From: CAZICM01 sp964537685 | GTDB lineage: Bacteria > Myxococcota_A > Polyangia > Polyangiales > Polyangiaceae | DNA: 27,255 nucleotides | Assembly: GCA_964537685.1 (NCBI GenBank) | Contig: CAZICM010000091.1 | Coordinates: 1-27,255, forward strand | Reading direction: 5' to 3' | In this document: positions 7,194-15,194 of the stretch, one piece after another | Numbering within the stretch: position 1 is the stretch's first letter | Layout of the letters: every line of letters starts with the position of its first letter | Notes under the pieces: model-generated | The model's input: the letters and a program-made list of their open reading frames with translations, nothing else | Databases searched by the model: none | Told to the model about the DNA's origin: nothing | Position numbers and translations under genes: made by a program

Positions 7194-7907
7194 ATGTCTT
7201 CCCCGGCCATAGATACCCGAGCCTTTGAAACCCCGGAAGCCGATATCGATACGCTGCCCCTGTCCGGTATCGAGAGCGATGAGCCTGAATTCGAATCCTC
7301 CCTGCACCTGGCCCAGCTTCTTCTGCTTCTGCAATGTCTGGAGCTTCATTGGAAAGAGCGCCGCGATTTCTTTGCCGCCGGCAATATGAGCATTTTCTAT
7401 AGCGAGCAGCAAGTGGACAAGGAAAGCGAATCGGCGCGCCAGCGCGTTCGGGGTCCCGATTTTTTCGTGGTGCTGGGCACCGTGCGCAGGCCCCGCAGGA
7501 GTTGGTGTGTGTGGAAGGAAGGTGGACGATATCCAAACCTGATTGTCGAAGTGCTTTCCGACAGTACCAGCGCGCTCGATCGGGGGCTAAAGAAGCAAAT
7601 CTATCAAGATGTGTTTCGGACGCCGGATTATGTGTGGTTCGATCCCGAGACCGCGGAATTGGCCGGTTTTCATTTGGTGGATCGGCACTATGAGCCTTTG
7701 GCCGCAGATAAAGAAGGCCGTATATTCAGCGCGGAACTCGGGCTTTGGCTGGGTGTGCATGAAGGAATGCTTCGCTTTTTTAGCGAGAAAGGCGTGCTGT
7801 TGCCTTCCGCTCAGGAACTCGCCAATCAAAATGAGAAACTCGCCAATCAAAATGAAAAGCTGATCGCTAAGTTGCGCGCGTTGGGCGTGGATCCAGGTTC
7901 TATTTAA
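7194..7907 (+). CDS. Uma2-family PD-(D/E)XK endonuclease-like protein
   Basis: The protein is 237 aa. It shows the Uma2 (DUF820) pattern: RGPDFFVV with D89, PNLIVEVLSDST with E119, then LKKQIYQ with lysines at 133-134, and DYVWFDPET. These are the core elements of the restriction-endonuclease-like fold. The C-terminus ends in a short coiled coil containing two copies of LANQNEK. The family is abundant in cyanobacteria and myxobacteria, and its biological role is not settled. The start ATG at 7194 has no clear Shine-Dalgarno. It follows the TIR-FGE gene by 86 bp on the same strand. Its last 8 bp overlap the end of a convergent remnant. Confidence 0.85.
   Translation: MSSPAIDTRAFETPEADIDTLPLSGIESDEPEFESSLHLAQLLLLLQCLELHWKERRDFFAAGNMSIFYSEQQVDKESESARQRVRGPDFFVVLGTVRRPRRSWCVWKEGGRYPNLIVEVLSDSTSALDRGLKKQIYQDVFRTPDYVWFDPETAELAGFHLVDRHYEPLAADKEGRIFSAELGLWLGVHEGMLRFFSEKGVLLPSAQELANQNEKLANQNEKLIAKLRALGVDPGSI
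7817..7858 (+). repeat. 21-bp tandem duplication in the Uma2 coiled coil
   Basis: Two adjacent 21-bp units (7817-7837 and 7838-7858) differ at one or two bases and encode LANQNEK twice in frame. The duplication lengthens the C-terminal coiled coil by two heptads and looks recent. Confidence 0.8.
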
Positions 7908-8122
7908 ATCGGAGCCCTTGGAGCAGGGCGTTGAAGTCGTCTTTGTCGGGGCGCTTGGAGATGTCGTGACCGTCGGGATTGGTGTAGCTTCTGAACTGTT
8001 CGATGATCGGCTGGGCGAAGGCGAATCGCGGCCTCGCCGGCAAATAAAAATTATCTTGACGGCCTGGTAACGTCTTGTATTGATAGATTAGGGCAAAGCG
8101 CGCCGCCCCGATTCGAGGACTT
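7900..8122 (-). pseudogene. C-terminal remnant of an unidentified minus-strand gene
   Basis: Read on the minus strand, 7900-8122 is an open frame ending in TAG at 7900-7902 with no ATG start. Its translation is strongly protein-like: RFALIYQYKTLPGRQDNFYL, then PARPRFAFAQPIIEQFRSY, then TNPDGHDISKRPDKDDFNAL and LQGLRFK. Further upstream the frame runs into the antisense of the EEP-OTU gene and meets a TGA near 8155. The simplest reading is that a gene convergent with Uma2 lost its front when the EEP-OTU gene arrived. I do not recognise the parent family. A short expressed ORF with an unusual start is possible but less likely. Confidence 0.45.
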
Positions 8123-9583
8123 ATGAAAATCGTCTGCTGGAATGTCCGCGGTCAGTATACCATCCTTCATCTCGCTGCCAGGATGGTCGCGAATGGATGG
8201 GATGTGTTGATTGTGCTCGAGCCTTCTTCCAAGATTAGTTCCAAAGATGTGTCGACTTTTACATCCAAATTATCTCATCACAAGATCGGCCATTGTATTT
8301 GTGCGGTCGGCAGGGAGAATATTGTCGTGCTCTATCGAACCGATAAATTCAGCCAATTTGAGGCGGTATCGCTCGATAAACATCCAGATTATGCGCTTCT
8401 CAAGAAACATTACACTTCTGTAACCGTTTTTGGCGCGGGTATGCGTCAGCCGATCCTCATTACATGCAAGGCTCTGGATGGTTCGATTTATCGTATTATG
8501 AGTGCCCATGCCCCGTTTCAAGACAATAGCGGCGTTGCAGGACCCTACCAGCAGGGTTTGCAAACCTTGGGGGAAGCGCTCGGGGTGGATGTTCTCGTGG
8601 GTGATTTTAATACGTATTCGAAAACGGGCGGCACGTCGGGCCGTTCGGGCAACCGCGCTCAATTTGATTTTGAAATCGCCACAACCGCGGCGACTTCCAA
8701 AGGTGGGCATTGTCTCGATAAGGCGCTGCTCAGCAAACGCTTGCTCACGATGATGCATAACTATTTTAAAAAAGAGGATCGTGTGCTTGTAAAGGATCCT
8801 ATCGACATTGAAAAGGCGATGGAAGGCCATTCGGACGCCCAAGACTTGCTGAAAGGGAACAGTGGGCGGGATACGGCGAGCCGCGATGTGACGGTTCGGA
8901 GCAGGGTTGGAGCGAAGTTAACCGATAAGCTTGATCATAAGCCGATTGAAATTATGCTCCCTCCGATTCAGTCAAAGAAGATCCACAAATTTCACGGGCA
9001 TAGCTCAAAAAAGAGCCATGTGGGCAAGTTCATGCTGAAGCGCAAAAAGATATGGACCGAGGCTGCAATGAAACAGCTTAGCAAGGATTTGGAATCTAAA
9101 ACGGTTGTGCTGAAGGGACTCTTCACATCCCAGTCCTACGCCGAGAAGATATTGAAAGAGCATCTTGAGAAGCAAGCAGCTTTAAAAGCGAAAGCGGATT
9201 CACTCAAGGAGGGCAGGAAGTTTATTGTCGGCGATGGGAATTGTCTTTACCGGAGTATCGCTCATCTGTGCTATGGAAATCAAAATCAATATGCTCAGGT
9301 GCGCGATGAGATCGCTCAGTATTTGTTAAACAACTTTCATGATTTTCAGTACTTGGATTTCCTGAGCACGCCCGAGGCGGCGATGGATTACTTTAATGAG
9401 CTCTTGACCGATGCGGCTTGGGGCGGGGAGTTTGAAGTCTTTTTAGCTTCGTTATGCTACGGGGTGACGATTCACCTGCATACGAAAGACGGTTATGATC
9501 AAGGGGAATACAATCCAGGGCAGCCCATAGCGATCGATCTATTTCATAAGGATTATCACTTTTTTGTCCGGCATGGGGCTTGA
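8123..9583 (+). CDS. EEP (DNase I-like) - OTU cysteine protease fusion
   Basis: The protein is 486 aa, with ATG 8123 preceded by GAGG at good spacing. Residues 1-~280 show an endonuclease/exonuclease/phosphatase fold with its metal and catalytic positions: CWNVRG (N7), VLEP (E33), MSAHAPF (H129), LVGDFNT (D161, N163) and KLDHKPI (D271, H272). A basic linker (~285-360, many Lys) follows. Residues ~362-486 match an OTU-type deubiquitinase-like protease: VGDGNCLYRSIAHLCYG (D371, C374), a WGGEFEVFLASL block, and a terminal DYHFF (H479). Both active sites look intact. There is no signal peptide. Codons are visibly richer in A/T than in the flanking genes, suggesting transfer. OTU proteases are chiefly eukaryotic, viral and intracellular-bacterial, so a role against a eukaryotic host or predator, or in a ubiquitin-like bacterial pathway, is conceivable but unproven. 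It overlaps the convergent methyltransferase by 28 nt. Confidence 0.82.
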   Translation: MKIVCWNVRGQYTILHLAARMVANGWDVLIVLEPSSKISSKDVSTFTSKLSHHKIGHCICAVGRENIVVLYRTDKFSQFEAVSLDKHPDYALLKKHYTSVTVFGAGMRQPILITCKALDGSIYRIMSAHAPFQDNSGVAGPYQQGLQTLGEALGVDVLVGDFNTYSKTGGTSGRSGNRAQFDFEIATTAATSKGGHCLDKALLSKRLLTMMHNYFKKEDRVLVKDPIDIEKAMEGHSDAQDLLKGNSGRDTASRDVTVRSRVGAKLTDKLDHKPIEIMLPPIQSKKIHKFHGHSSKKSHVGKFMLKRKKIWTEAAMKQLSKDLESKTVVLKGLFTSQSYAEKILKEHLEKQAALKAKADSLKEGRKFIVGDGNCLYRSIAHLCYGNQNQYAQVRDEIAQYLLNNFHDFQYLDFLSTPEAAMDYFNELLTDAAWGGEFEVFLASLCYGVTIHLHTKDGYDQGEYNPGQPIAIDLFHKDYHFFVRHGA

Positions 9584-10341
9584 TCTTTCCTTGCGACAAA
9601 GAATTCATATGCATAGTAGTCCGAATAGCGGCGGTGCATTTCGGGTTCCTGGGCGAGTTGGTCGAGGAGGGCGGTGGCTTCGCTGTCGTTTTCGTACTTG
9701 ATGCGCATTTCGGCAATGCGATGTTGCATGGGGGTGTAGAAATCGTTCCACCATGCCTCGTCAGGTAGGGTGAAATGGCCGCTTTGCTCGAATCCAGTGC
9801 GCTCTATGTTTGTCAAGACATCTTTGACCCAAGCCATGGATGGATAGTCCGCGTCAAAGCCGGCTTTGACTTCGGGGGGCGGGTTTTCCTTGCGCCAAAC
9901 GGCATCGGTAAAGGCGAGATAGCCGCCGGGCCGCAGTAGTCCGTGGCAGATACGGAGGGCGTTTTCGATTCCAAGGTTGTAGAGTGCGCCTTCGGACCAG
10001 ATAAGGTCAAAGCTTTGGGGCGGTAGATTGAGATGGGCCATGTCGCCGACCTGGGCTTGAGCGCGTTGAGAAAGTCCACGGGCGGCGATTGTCGCCTGAA
10101 GGCGGTCGATGCTGGGGGCGTGGCGGTCGATGGCGAGGATGGTGCCGGATGTGAGTTCGGCGAGGTAAAGGGTTTGCGCGCCGGCGCCGCAACCTAAGTC
10201 GAGAATTGCGGGGGAAGATGGGAGGTTTTTGCAAAGGCTGAGGGCTTGCTCGGCGGAGGCTCGGTTGCCTGGGCCTTGGCGGGGTAGGCTTTCGTAGAGT
10301 TCGAAGAATAGGTTCATGGAAGGTGAAGGGGTTTGATCCAT
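9556..10341 (-). CDS. Class I SAM-dependent methyltransferase
   Basis: The protein is 261 aa with the Rossmann motif I ILDLGCGAGAQTLYLAE (D48-G54), an acidic loop-2 residue in ILAIDRHAP, motif QVGDMAHLNLP, and LLRPGGYLAFTD, all typical of class I small-molecule methyltransferases. An ATG at 10341 has AAGGACG upstream with a long spacer. A second Met nine codons in lacks any Shine-Dalgarno. The gene follows the PGRP amidase by only 21 bp and is probably co-transcribed with it. Substrate cannot be told. Its 3' end overlaps the EEP-OTU gene by 28 nt in convergent orientation. Confidence 0.85.
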   Translation of the reverse strand: MDQTPSPSMNLFFELYESLPRQGPGNRASAEQALSLCKNLPSSPAILDLGCGAGAQTLYLAELTSGTILAIDRHAPSIDRLQATIAARGLSQRAQAQVGDMAHLNLPPQSFDLIWSEGALYNLGIENALRICHGLLRPGGYLAFTDAVWRKENPPPEVKAGFDADYPSMAWVKDVLTNIERTGFEQSGHFTLPDEAWWNDFYTPMQHRIAEMRIKYENDSEATALLDQLAQEPEMHRRYSDYYAYEFFVARKDQAPCRTKK

Positions 10342-10362
10342 GGGTGCTTTAACGTCCTTGTT

Positions 10363-11937
10363 TTAAGGTGTCATCGCTCGCCGGAGGAATGAGGCCATTT
10401 GAGCGCGGGTGACTTTTTGATCGGGACAGAACTTTGTCCCATCGACCGTGCATCCGGCGGTGACGCCCGCGGCGGCAACGGCATTGATGGCCGCTTCAAA
10501 GGCCGAGCCATTGTCATCATCGAAGGCGTTGATATTGGAGGCGGGGAGTTTGTAGGCTTTGGTTAAGAAGGCGGCCATTTGCCCACGGGTGACTTCGTCT
10601 TTGGGACAGAAGAGTTTTCCGTCGGCGGAGCATCCGCTGGTGATTCCAGCGGCGGCGACGGCGTTGATGGATGCTTCGAAGGGGGTGCCTTCGTCGTCGG
10701 TGAAGGCATTGGGGCCGGCAGGTAACTTGAGCGCGGAGGCTAGAAATGCGGCCATTTGTTCTCGGGTGATGATGGTGTCGGGGCAGAATTTATCCGCCGC
10801 GCATCCGCTTGAAATGCCTTGATCGGCCAGCCATATCACATCGTCTTCATACCATGCCCCACAGATATCGATGAATTTCGATTTGCAGTCGGCGATGCCT
10901 TTGGCGTAGGTGGCGCTAAGTTCGCGGATTTTGCCGAGTTGGGCGTGCAGGTAATCCCCGGGGCATGTGGTGCCTGCGTCGGGGTGATCGCGATGTCCTT
11001 TCAGGGAGGTCGCGCTGATGCTGATTCCATGTTCTTTGGCCAATGCGCCAAGGGTGCGGGCCGCTCCGTCGATCATCAGGGCTGGAGGGTTGGTATCTCC
11101 CAGACCGCCGCAACCGCTGGTGTGGAAACAGCCCACAAAGCTCATGCCAATATTGCCTGAATTGTTGCCAAACACATGGGCGCCCACGAATCGCATGGGG
11201 CGGCCTTCCCAGACGGTGCCATCTTCGGTAACGAGAAAGGTATAGCCGACATCGCACCAGCCTCGGGTATCCATATGAAAAGCCTGAATTTGCCTGAGGC
11301 GGGCGGCATAACCGGCTGACGAGGAGCGGGGGGAGACGGTATGGTGGACGGCCATGCGGGTTTTGGGGCCATCGAGATCGGTGCATCGGGTGGGCATGGC
11401 GCCCCATTCGGCGCGGGAGCGGACGCCTGCGCCGGCGAGATATTCGGGCAAGGCGCCTTGGACTTTGGCGAGGTCGGTGGTGCCTGGTTCGGGGACGAGG
11501 GCGGAGAGGGTGAGCTCTTGAATCATGGGAGCGGCGGAGACGGGGATGCGGATTTGGGCGCCGGTGGATGTGGTGTTGAGTTCGGCTTTGGCGACGCGGA
11601 GGGCATCTTCTTGCCAGGTGAGGGAGAGGGGAATCCAGGGTCCGGCGGAGCCATCGGGGGCGATGCCTCTGGCTTCGAGTTGGATGTCCATGGTGGGGTT
11701 GGCGCCTGCGATTTCGAACATAGCGCCGACGCGGGAGGCTTGGAGGGGTGCATCGAGGATGGGGGAGACGTAGTGATTATCCTCGAGGGAGTAGTGTTTA
11801 GCGATATCGGAGCCGAGGACGCGGGTTTCGGCGATATTGGAGCTTGCCACTTGTTCTTGAGGGGGCGCTTCGCTCGAGCAAGCCGAGAGGAGCAAAGCGG
11901 CCGTGGAGAGGGTGAGGGCTTTTAGGTCGATGTGCAT
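10363..11937 (-). CDS. PGRP-type N-acetylmuramoyl-L-alanine amidase lipoprotein with SLH repeats
   Basis: The protein is 524 aa. The lipoprotein signal ends in LLLSAC with Cys20. Residues ~30-165 form a beta-rich domain of unknown role. Residues ~171-345 are a peptidoglycan recognition protein / amidase_2 domain: SRAEWGAMPTRC, MAVHHTV (H198), GYTFLV (Y232), LKGHRDHPDAG (H315) and TTCPGDYL (C325). The zinc ligands are present, so it is probably an active amidase cleaving the MurNAc-L-Ala bond. Residues ~357-520 carry three S-layer-homology-like repeats, each with GC......FCP and TR.QMA.FL, suggesting paired cysteines. There is no clear Shine-Dalgarno ahead of the ATG. Likely location: outer face of the periplasm or the cell surface, binding or remodelling peptidoglycan. 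Confidence 0.88.
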   Translation of the reverse strand: MHIDLKALTLSTAALLLSACSSEAPPQEQVASSNIAETRVLGSDIAKHYSLEDNHYVSPILDAPLQASRVGAMFEIAGANPTMDIQLEARGIAPDGSAGPWIPLSLTWQEDALRVAKAELNTTSTGAQIRIPVSAAPMIQELTLSALVPEPGTTDLAKVQGALPEYLAGAGVRSRAEWGAMPTRCTDLDGPKTRMAVHHTVSPRSSSAGYAARLRQIQAFHMDTRGWCDVGYTFLVTEDGTVWEGRPMRFVGAHVFGNNSGNIGMSFVGCFHTSGCGGLGDTNPPALMIDGAARTLGALAKEHGISISATSLKGHRDHPDAGTTCPGDYLHAQLGKIRELSATYAKGIADCKSKFIDICGAWYEDDVIWLADQGISSGCAADKFCPDTIITREQMAAFLASALKLPAGPNAFTDDEGTPFEASINAVAAAGITSGCSADGKLFCPKDEVTRGQMAAFLTKAYKLPASNINAFDDDNGSAFEAAINAVAAAGVTAGCTVDGTKFCPDQKVTRAQMASFLRRAMTP

Positions 11938-11979
11938 GGGCGGGAGGAATAGGGGATAAGACGGCGGGCGTCAAGGAAT

Positions 11980-12756
11980 TTGGGGGTCATTCACGCAATC
12001 GCTCCATCGCGCCTCCCGCTTTACTCGGCGGCCATACTCCCCTACAACCCCAGCGTGCAATTCCCAAATCCCCTCCCACAAACGGCCCTGATTGTTTGTT
12101 TGGCCTCTCCCTTGGCTTGCACCATCCTGGTTCCACCAGGTTATCCCCTGTCTGATGATCGAGAACCCACCTTTATTTATGCCACGCCTTGGGTCGGCTT
12201 CGGCAGTGTCCCCCACAGTTGGGATTTGCCCGATGGCCGGCAAATCCTCTTTGATGTAAGCCGCGCGGAGGTCGCATTTGGAATGGGGATGTACCGCGCC
12301 GATATCGCTTTTACCGTTTCCTTCGATGGTCGCCGGCTCCGATGTGAGTCCGAACCCAGCGGACCCCATGTGCCAAAAACACGCTTCGGGTGCTGGTCGG
12401 GCAGCCCATCTTCCAATGAACTCACGTTCTGGCTGGGTAAAGGTCATGACTGCCCAGCCCGCGATGCAGCCCATGCCAAAACGTTGACTACCCCCGAATG
12501 TTGGGACGGCGAGCTCACCTTTCGCGGACAGCGTATCTCCATGTGGCACGGTATCTTGAAAAATTATGGTTCTCCCGTCGGGTATGTGTCCTGGGGTTTG
12601 GACCCCAACAATGTCCTGCTCAGCGCCAATATCGCCGGCAATATGCAAGTCCTTTTGTATGGGCCTGAGCCAAGCGCTTCGCCCGAGCTCGCCCAACACC
12701 TGATTTTGCTCACCATGGCTTTGCATCAATGGGAGCATCTTATGTCCCCGGATTGA
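11980..12756 (+). CDS. Unrecognised protein, possibly exported
   Basis: The frame of 258 codons has normal codon usage and protein-like content (YATPWVGFGSVPHSWDLPDG, ISMWHGILKNYGSPVGYVSW, and LILLTMALHQWEHL at the end). I know of no family for it. The longest frame starts at TTG 11980, two bases after AAGGA. A GTG at 12055 would give a shorter product. Between residues ~34 and ~47 there is a hydrophobic stretch ending in LASPLAC that could be a signal peptide with a lipobox, but the positive N-region is weak, so the start and export are uncertain. An equally long frame exists on the opposite strand, but its composition looks like a shadow. Confidence 0.6.
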   Translation: MGVIHAIAPSRLPLYSAAILPYNPSVQFPNPLPQTALIVCLASPLACTILVPPGYPLSDDREPTFIYATPWVGFGSVPHSWDLPDGRQILFDVSRAEVAFGMGMYRADIAFTVSFDGRRLRCESEPSGPHVPKTRFGCWSGSPSSNELTFWLGKGHDCPARDAAHAKTLTTPECWDGELTFRGQRISMWHGILKNYGSPVGYVSWGLDPNNVLLSANIAGNMQVLLYGPEPSASPELAQHLILLTMALHQWEHLMSPD

Positions 12757-12891
12757 TCGCAACGGGGTTCGATGGTTGTGGCCCGGCCTACTTCATCTTT
12801 CCCGGCCCCGAAAACCCCATGCCCAACTCTTGACCATCCCCTGGCCATCTTTGGCCACCCGCCGACCAAAAGCTATGCAATAAGCCAAGCC

Positions 12892-13356
12892 ATGAATACC
12901 GCCAAGGCTTGGTCCACAGGAAAAATTTTGTGCATTTCAGGCACGATGCTCTACGGCGTCCTGCCTGTCTTTATCGATACCCTCGATCCTCATCACTTGA
13001 TGAATCCCGCTTGGCCTCCCCATGCCAGGCTTCATCTGCTCTGGCAAATCTGTACCGGCTTTCTTATCTCTATGGTCGCTACGTTCTTGTTTGTAAAAGC
13101 TACCCCCAAAACCGTGGAGCGCGTCTACATCGGCGGCGCCATCGGGGCCTCCCTCGTTACGGCCTTTATGGTGTCCGCTTCCCTGAAAGATTTGGTCGGT
13201 TCCGCCTTCGATGCCGACAATCGGGTGCTTTTGGGCTTTATCCCCCCGGCTCTGCTCCATTTTTTAATGGCAGGGGTGTTGATTGCTCTTGGGGTGTGGT
13301 TGTGCCGAAACGCTTCCATGCAGACTTCAGACAACGCTTCAACCCATAAGGATTAA
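12892..13356 (+). CDS. DUF6640-like small integral membrane protein
   Basis: The protein is 154 aa with about four hydrophobic segments (ILCISGTMLYGVLPVFI, ICTGFLISMVATFLFV, GGAIGASLVTAFMVSA and FLMAGVLIALGVWLC). The loop HLMNPAWPPHARLHLLWQ after the first segment is the signature I associate with DUF6640. The frame can extend to 12772, but the 40 extra residues are proline-rich and unconvincing. ATG 12892 starts immediately before the first segment, although no strong Shine-Dalgarno precedes it. It is followed after 6 bp by an FAD monooxygenase, so the two are very probably one operon. Function unknown. Confidence 0.65.
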   Translation: MNTAKAWSTGKILCISGTMLYGVLPVFIDTLDPHHLMNPAWPPHARLHLLWQICTGFLISMVATFLFVKATPKTVERVYIGGAIGASLVTAFMVSASLKDLVGSAFDADNRVLLGFIPPALLHFLMAGVLIALGVWLCRNASMQTSDNASTHKD

Positions 13357-13362
13357 AAGACC

Positions 13363-15165
13363 ATGAACAATAGAAGGCTTCATACCCAGGTTTTGATTAT
13401 CGGCGCGGGCCCAACAGGGATGACCGCCGCGCTTTGTCTGGCCAAATTCGGCATTTCAAGCGTGATGGTGGAGCGGCGCGAGGGCCTTTCGGTTCATCCC
13501 AAGGCTCATGAAGTCAGCGCGCGTTCCATTGAAATCCTTCAGCAATTGGGCTTTTCCTTTGAAGAGCTCGCCGCCGAAGCCTCGCCCCATGACGATGCCT
13601 CCAAGATTCTAATCTGCGGGACCATCGCCGAGGAGTTTGGGTGTATCGATCTCGCCTCGGGTGGCGGCGCTCAAAAATATCGGGAGCATCTCGCGGCTCC
13701 CCAGGCTTATCTCAATATCTCCCAAGTCGAAATCGAGAAACGTATGGTGGAGCATGTAAGCGCCTGTCCCCAAACTCAGCTCCTATGGAACCATTCATGG
13801 GAATCCTTTAATGAAGAGGACCATGGCATCACAAGCCGCGTTCTGGATGTGGCGTCTGGAAAAACATTTGAGATTTCAAGCCACTATGTGATTTGCGCCG
13901 ACGGTGCGGGAAGCCGCTCGCGCAAGGCCCTGGGAATTGAAATGGTGGGACCCGATAAGCTTCACGATGTGGTGAACGCTTATTTTCAAGCCGATCTCAG
14001 CAAGGTCGTGCGCACGAGGGGGAAATTGTACTTTATCTGTTCACCCAAAGCCCCAGGCAGCGCTTTTATTGCCCATCATGTGGAGAAACGCTGGGTGTTT
14101 CATCTGCCCATCGCCACGCCTCATGAGCGCGTGGAAGACTATACGCCCGAGGTGATGAGGCAACGTATTTATGCGGCCTTGGGCCGGGATGATGTGGACA
14201 TTCAGATTACCTCGATGAGCCATTGGCGAATGGCGGCTCAGGTCGCGCGGCGCTTTAGGTCCGGCCGGGCTTTTTTGGCAGGCGATGCGGCCCATCGCTT
14301 TCCTCCAACCGGGGGCTTGGGTATGAATTCGGGTATCGGTGATGCCCACAATTTGGCTTGGAAGATGGCCTTGGTGCTTCAAGGACATGCCCCTGACCGC
14401 TTGTTGGATACTTATGAGCGGGAACGGCGTCCGGTGGTGCAGACCAATTGCGATGAGAGTCTTCATAATTTCGAAAACATGAGCGAAATTGCGGAAGCAT
14501 TCGGGATCCGGAGGGAGGATGTCGATAAGGTGAATGAGCAGCGCTTTAGCCGATTGTTTAAGGCCCTGCCGAGTCCGCTCCAAACATGGGGGCAAAAGCA
14601 GATGGAGAAGCTGGGGGAAACCGTGCTTTCGCGCTATCACAAGAATCCCGAGGTGCGCGAGCGGGTGGTTCGGGCGATTTTAGATCAGCGGCCGCATTTT
14701 GATAGAATTGGGCTGGATTTGGGCTATTTGTATGAAGATGGAGCGCTGCTTTCCGATGGGACGCCCGTGACGAAGCCGGCGGATATTGTTTCGGATTATA
14801 TTCCCTCAACGCGGCCGGGCGCGCGCTTTCCTCATTTTTGGCTGGATGGCAATGGGCGCTCTCGTTCCAGTCATAGCCTCTTGGATTATCATCGCTTGAC
14901 GCTGATCTTGGGCGCGGCGCTACAGCCTTCGGAGGAGTTGGATGGCTTGGTTAGGGTATTTTCACTGAAAGACGCCTCGATTCCCTTGTGTTTTCGAGAG
15001 GCAGCCCATACTTTTTGTCAAATCAAGGCGGATGGGGCGCTCTTGGTTCGGCCGGATGGGCATGTGGCATTTCGACAGCGGCGCGGCGTCGTGCTTTCCA
15101 AGGCTTTTGTGAGCTCCATTCTGGAACAGGTGCTTGGAACAACCAAAACGGCGGGCTCATCCTAG
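13363..15165 (+). CDS. PheA/TfdB-type FAD-dependent aromatic monooxygenase
   Basis: The protein is 600 aa, a length typical of the family. FAD-binding motif VLIIGAGPTGMTAALCLAK (GxGxxG at 14-19), an internal CADGAGSRSRKALGI (DG motif, ~180), and FLAGDAAHRFPPTGGLGMN with D308 contacting the FAD ribityl chain. The C-terminal ~150 residues have the composition of the thioredoxin-like dimerisation domain found in phenol 2-monooxygenase relatives. The expected reaction is NAD(P)H- and O2-dependent hydroxylation of an aromatic or polyketide-type substrate. An AAGGA about ten bases upstream supports the start. It is coupled to the DUF6640-like gene 6 bp upstream. Specific substrate unknown; a role in secondary metabolism or aromatic breakdown is equally possible. 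Confidence 0.87.
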   Translation: MNNRRLHTQVLIIGAGPTGMTAALCLAKFGISSVMVERREGLSVHPKAHEVSARSIEILQQLGFSFEELAAEASPHDDASKILICGTIAEEFGCIDLASGGGAQKYREHLAAPQAYLNISQVEIEKRMVEHVSACPQTQLLWNHSWESFNEEDHGITSRVLDVASGKTFEISSHYVICADGAGSRSRKALGIEMVGPDKLHDVVNAYFQADLSKVVRTRGKLYFICSPKAPGSAFIAHHVEKRWVFHLPIATPHERVEDYTPEVMRQRIYAALGRDDVDIQITSMSHWRMAAQVARRFRSGRAFLAGDAAHRFPPTGGLGMNSGIGDAHNLAWKMALVLQGHAPDRLLDTYERERRPVVQTNCDESLHNFENMSEIAEAFGIRREDVDKVNEQRFSRLFKALPSPLQTWGQKQMEKLGETVLSRYHKNPEVRERVVRAILDQRPHFDRIGLDLGYLYEDGALLSDGTPVTKPADIVSDYIPSTRPGARFPHFWLDGNGRSRSSHSLLDYHRLTLILGAALQPSEELDGLVRVFSLKDASIPLCFREAAHTFCQIKADGALLVRPDGHVAFRQRRGVVLSKAFVSSILEQVLGTTKTAGSS

Positions 15166-15187
15166 ATAATCCAGCTAGATAATCCAG
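15162..15187 (+). repeat. Perfect 13-bp tandem duplication at the monooxygenase stop codon
   Basis: CTAGATAATCCAG occurs twice without a gap (15162-15174 and 15175-15187). The first copy contains the TAG stop of the monooxygenase gene at 15163-15165. It looks like a recent slippage or repair duplication in the 29-bp gap between two convergent genes. It shows no hairpin that would make it a terminator. Confidence 0.9.
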
Positions 15188-15194
15188 GGGAGTC

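Noticed and set aside
11341..11925. 194-codon Gly-rich plus-strand frame
   Set aside because: Antisense shadow of the PGRP lipoprotein gene.
11971..12762. 263-codon open frame on the minus strand
   Set aside because: It is the mirror of the plus-strand gene 11980-12756. Its translation is low in structured motifs and the plus frame has the more natural protein composition.
12772..12891. 40-residue N-terminal extension of the DUF6640-like protein
   Set aside because: It is proline-rich, unlike a membrane protein start. ATG 12892 begins immediately before the first hydrophobic segment.
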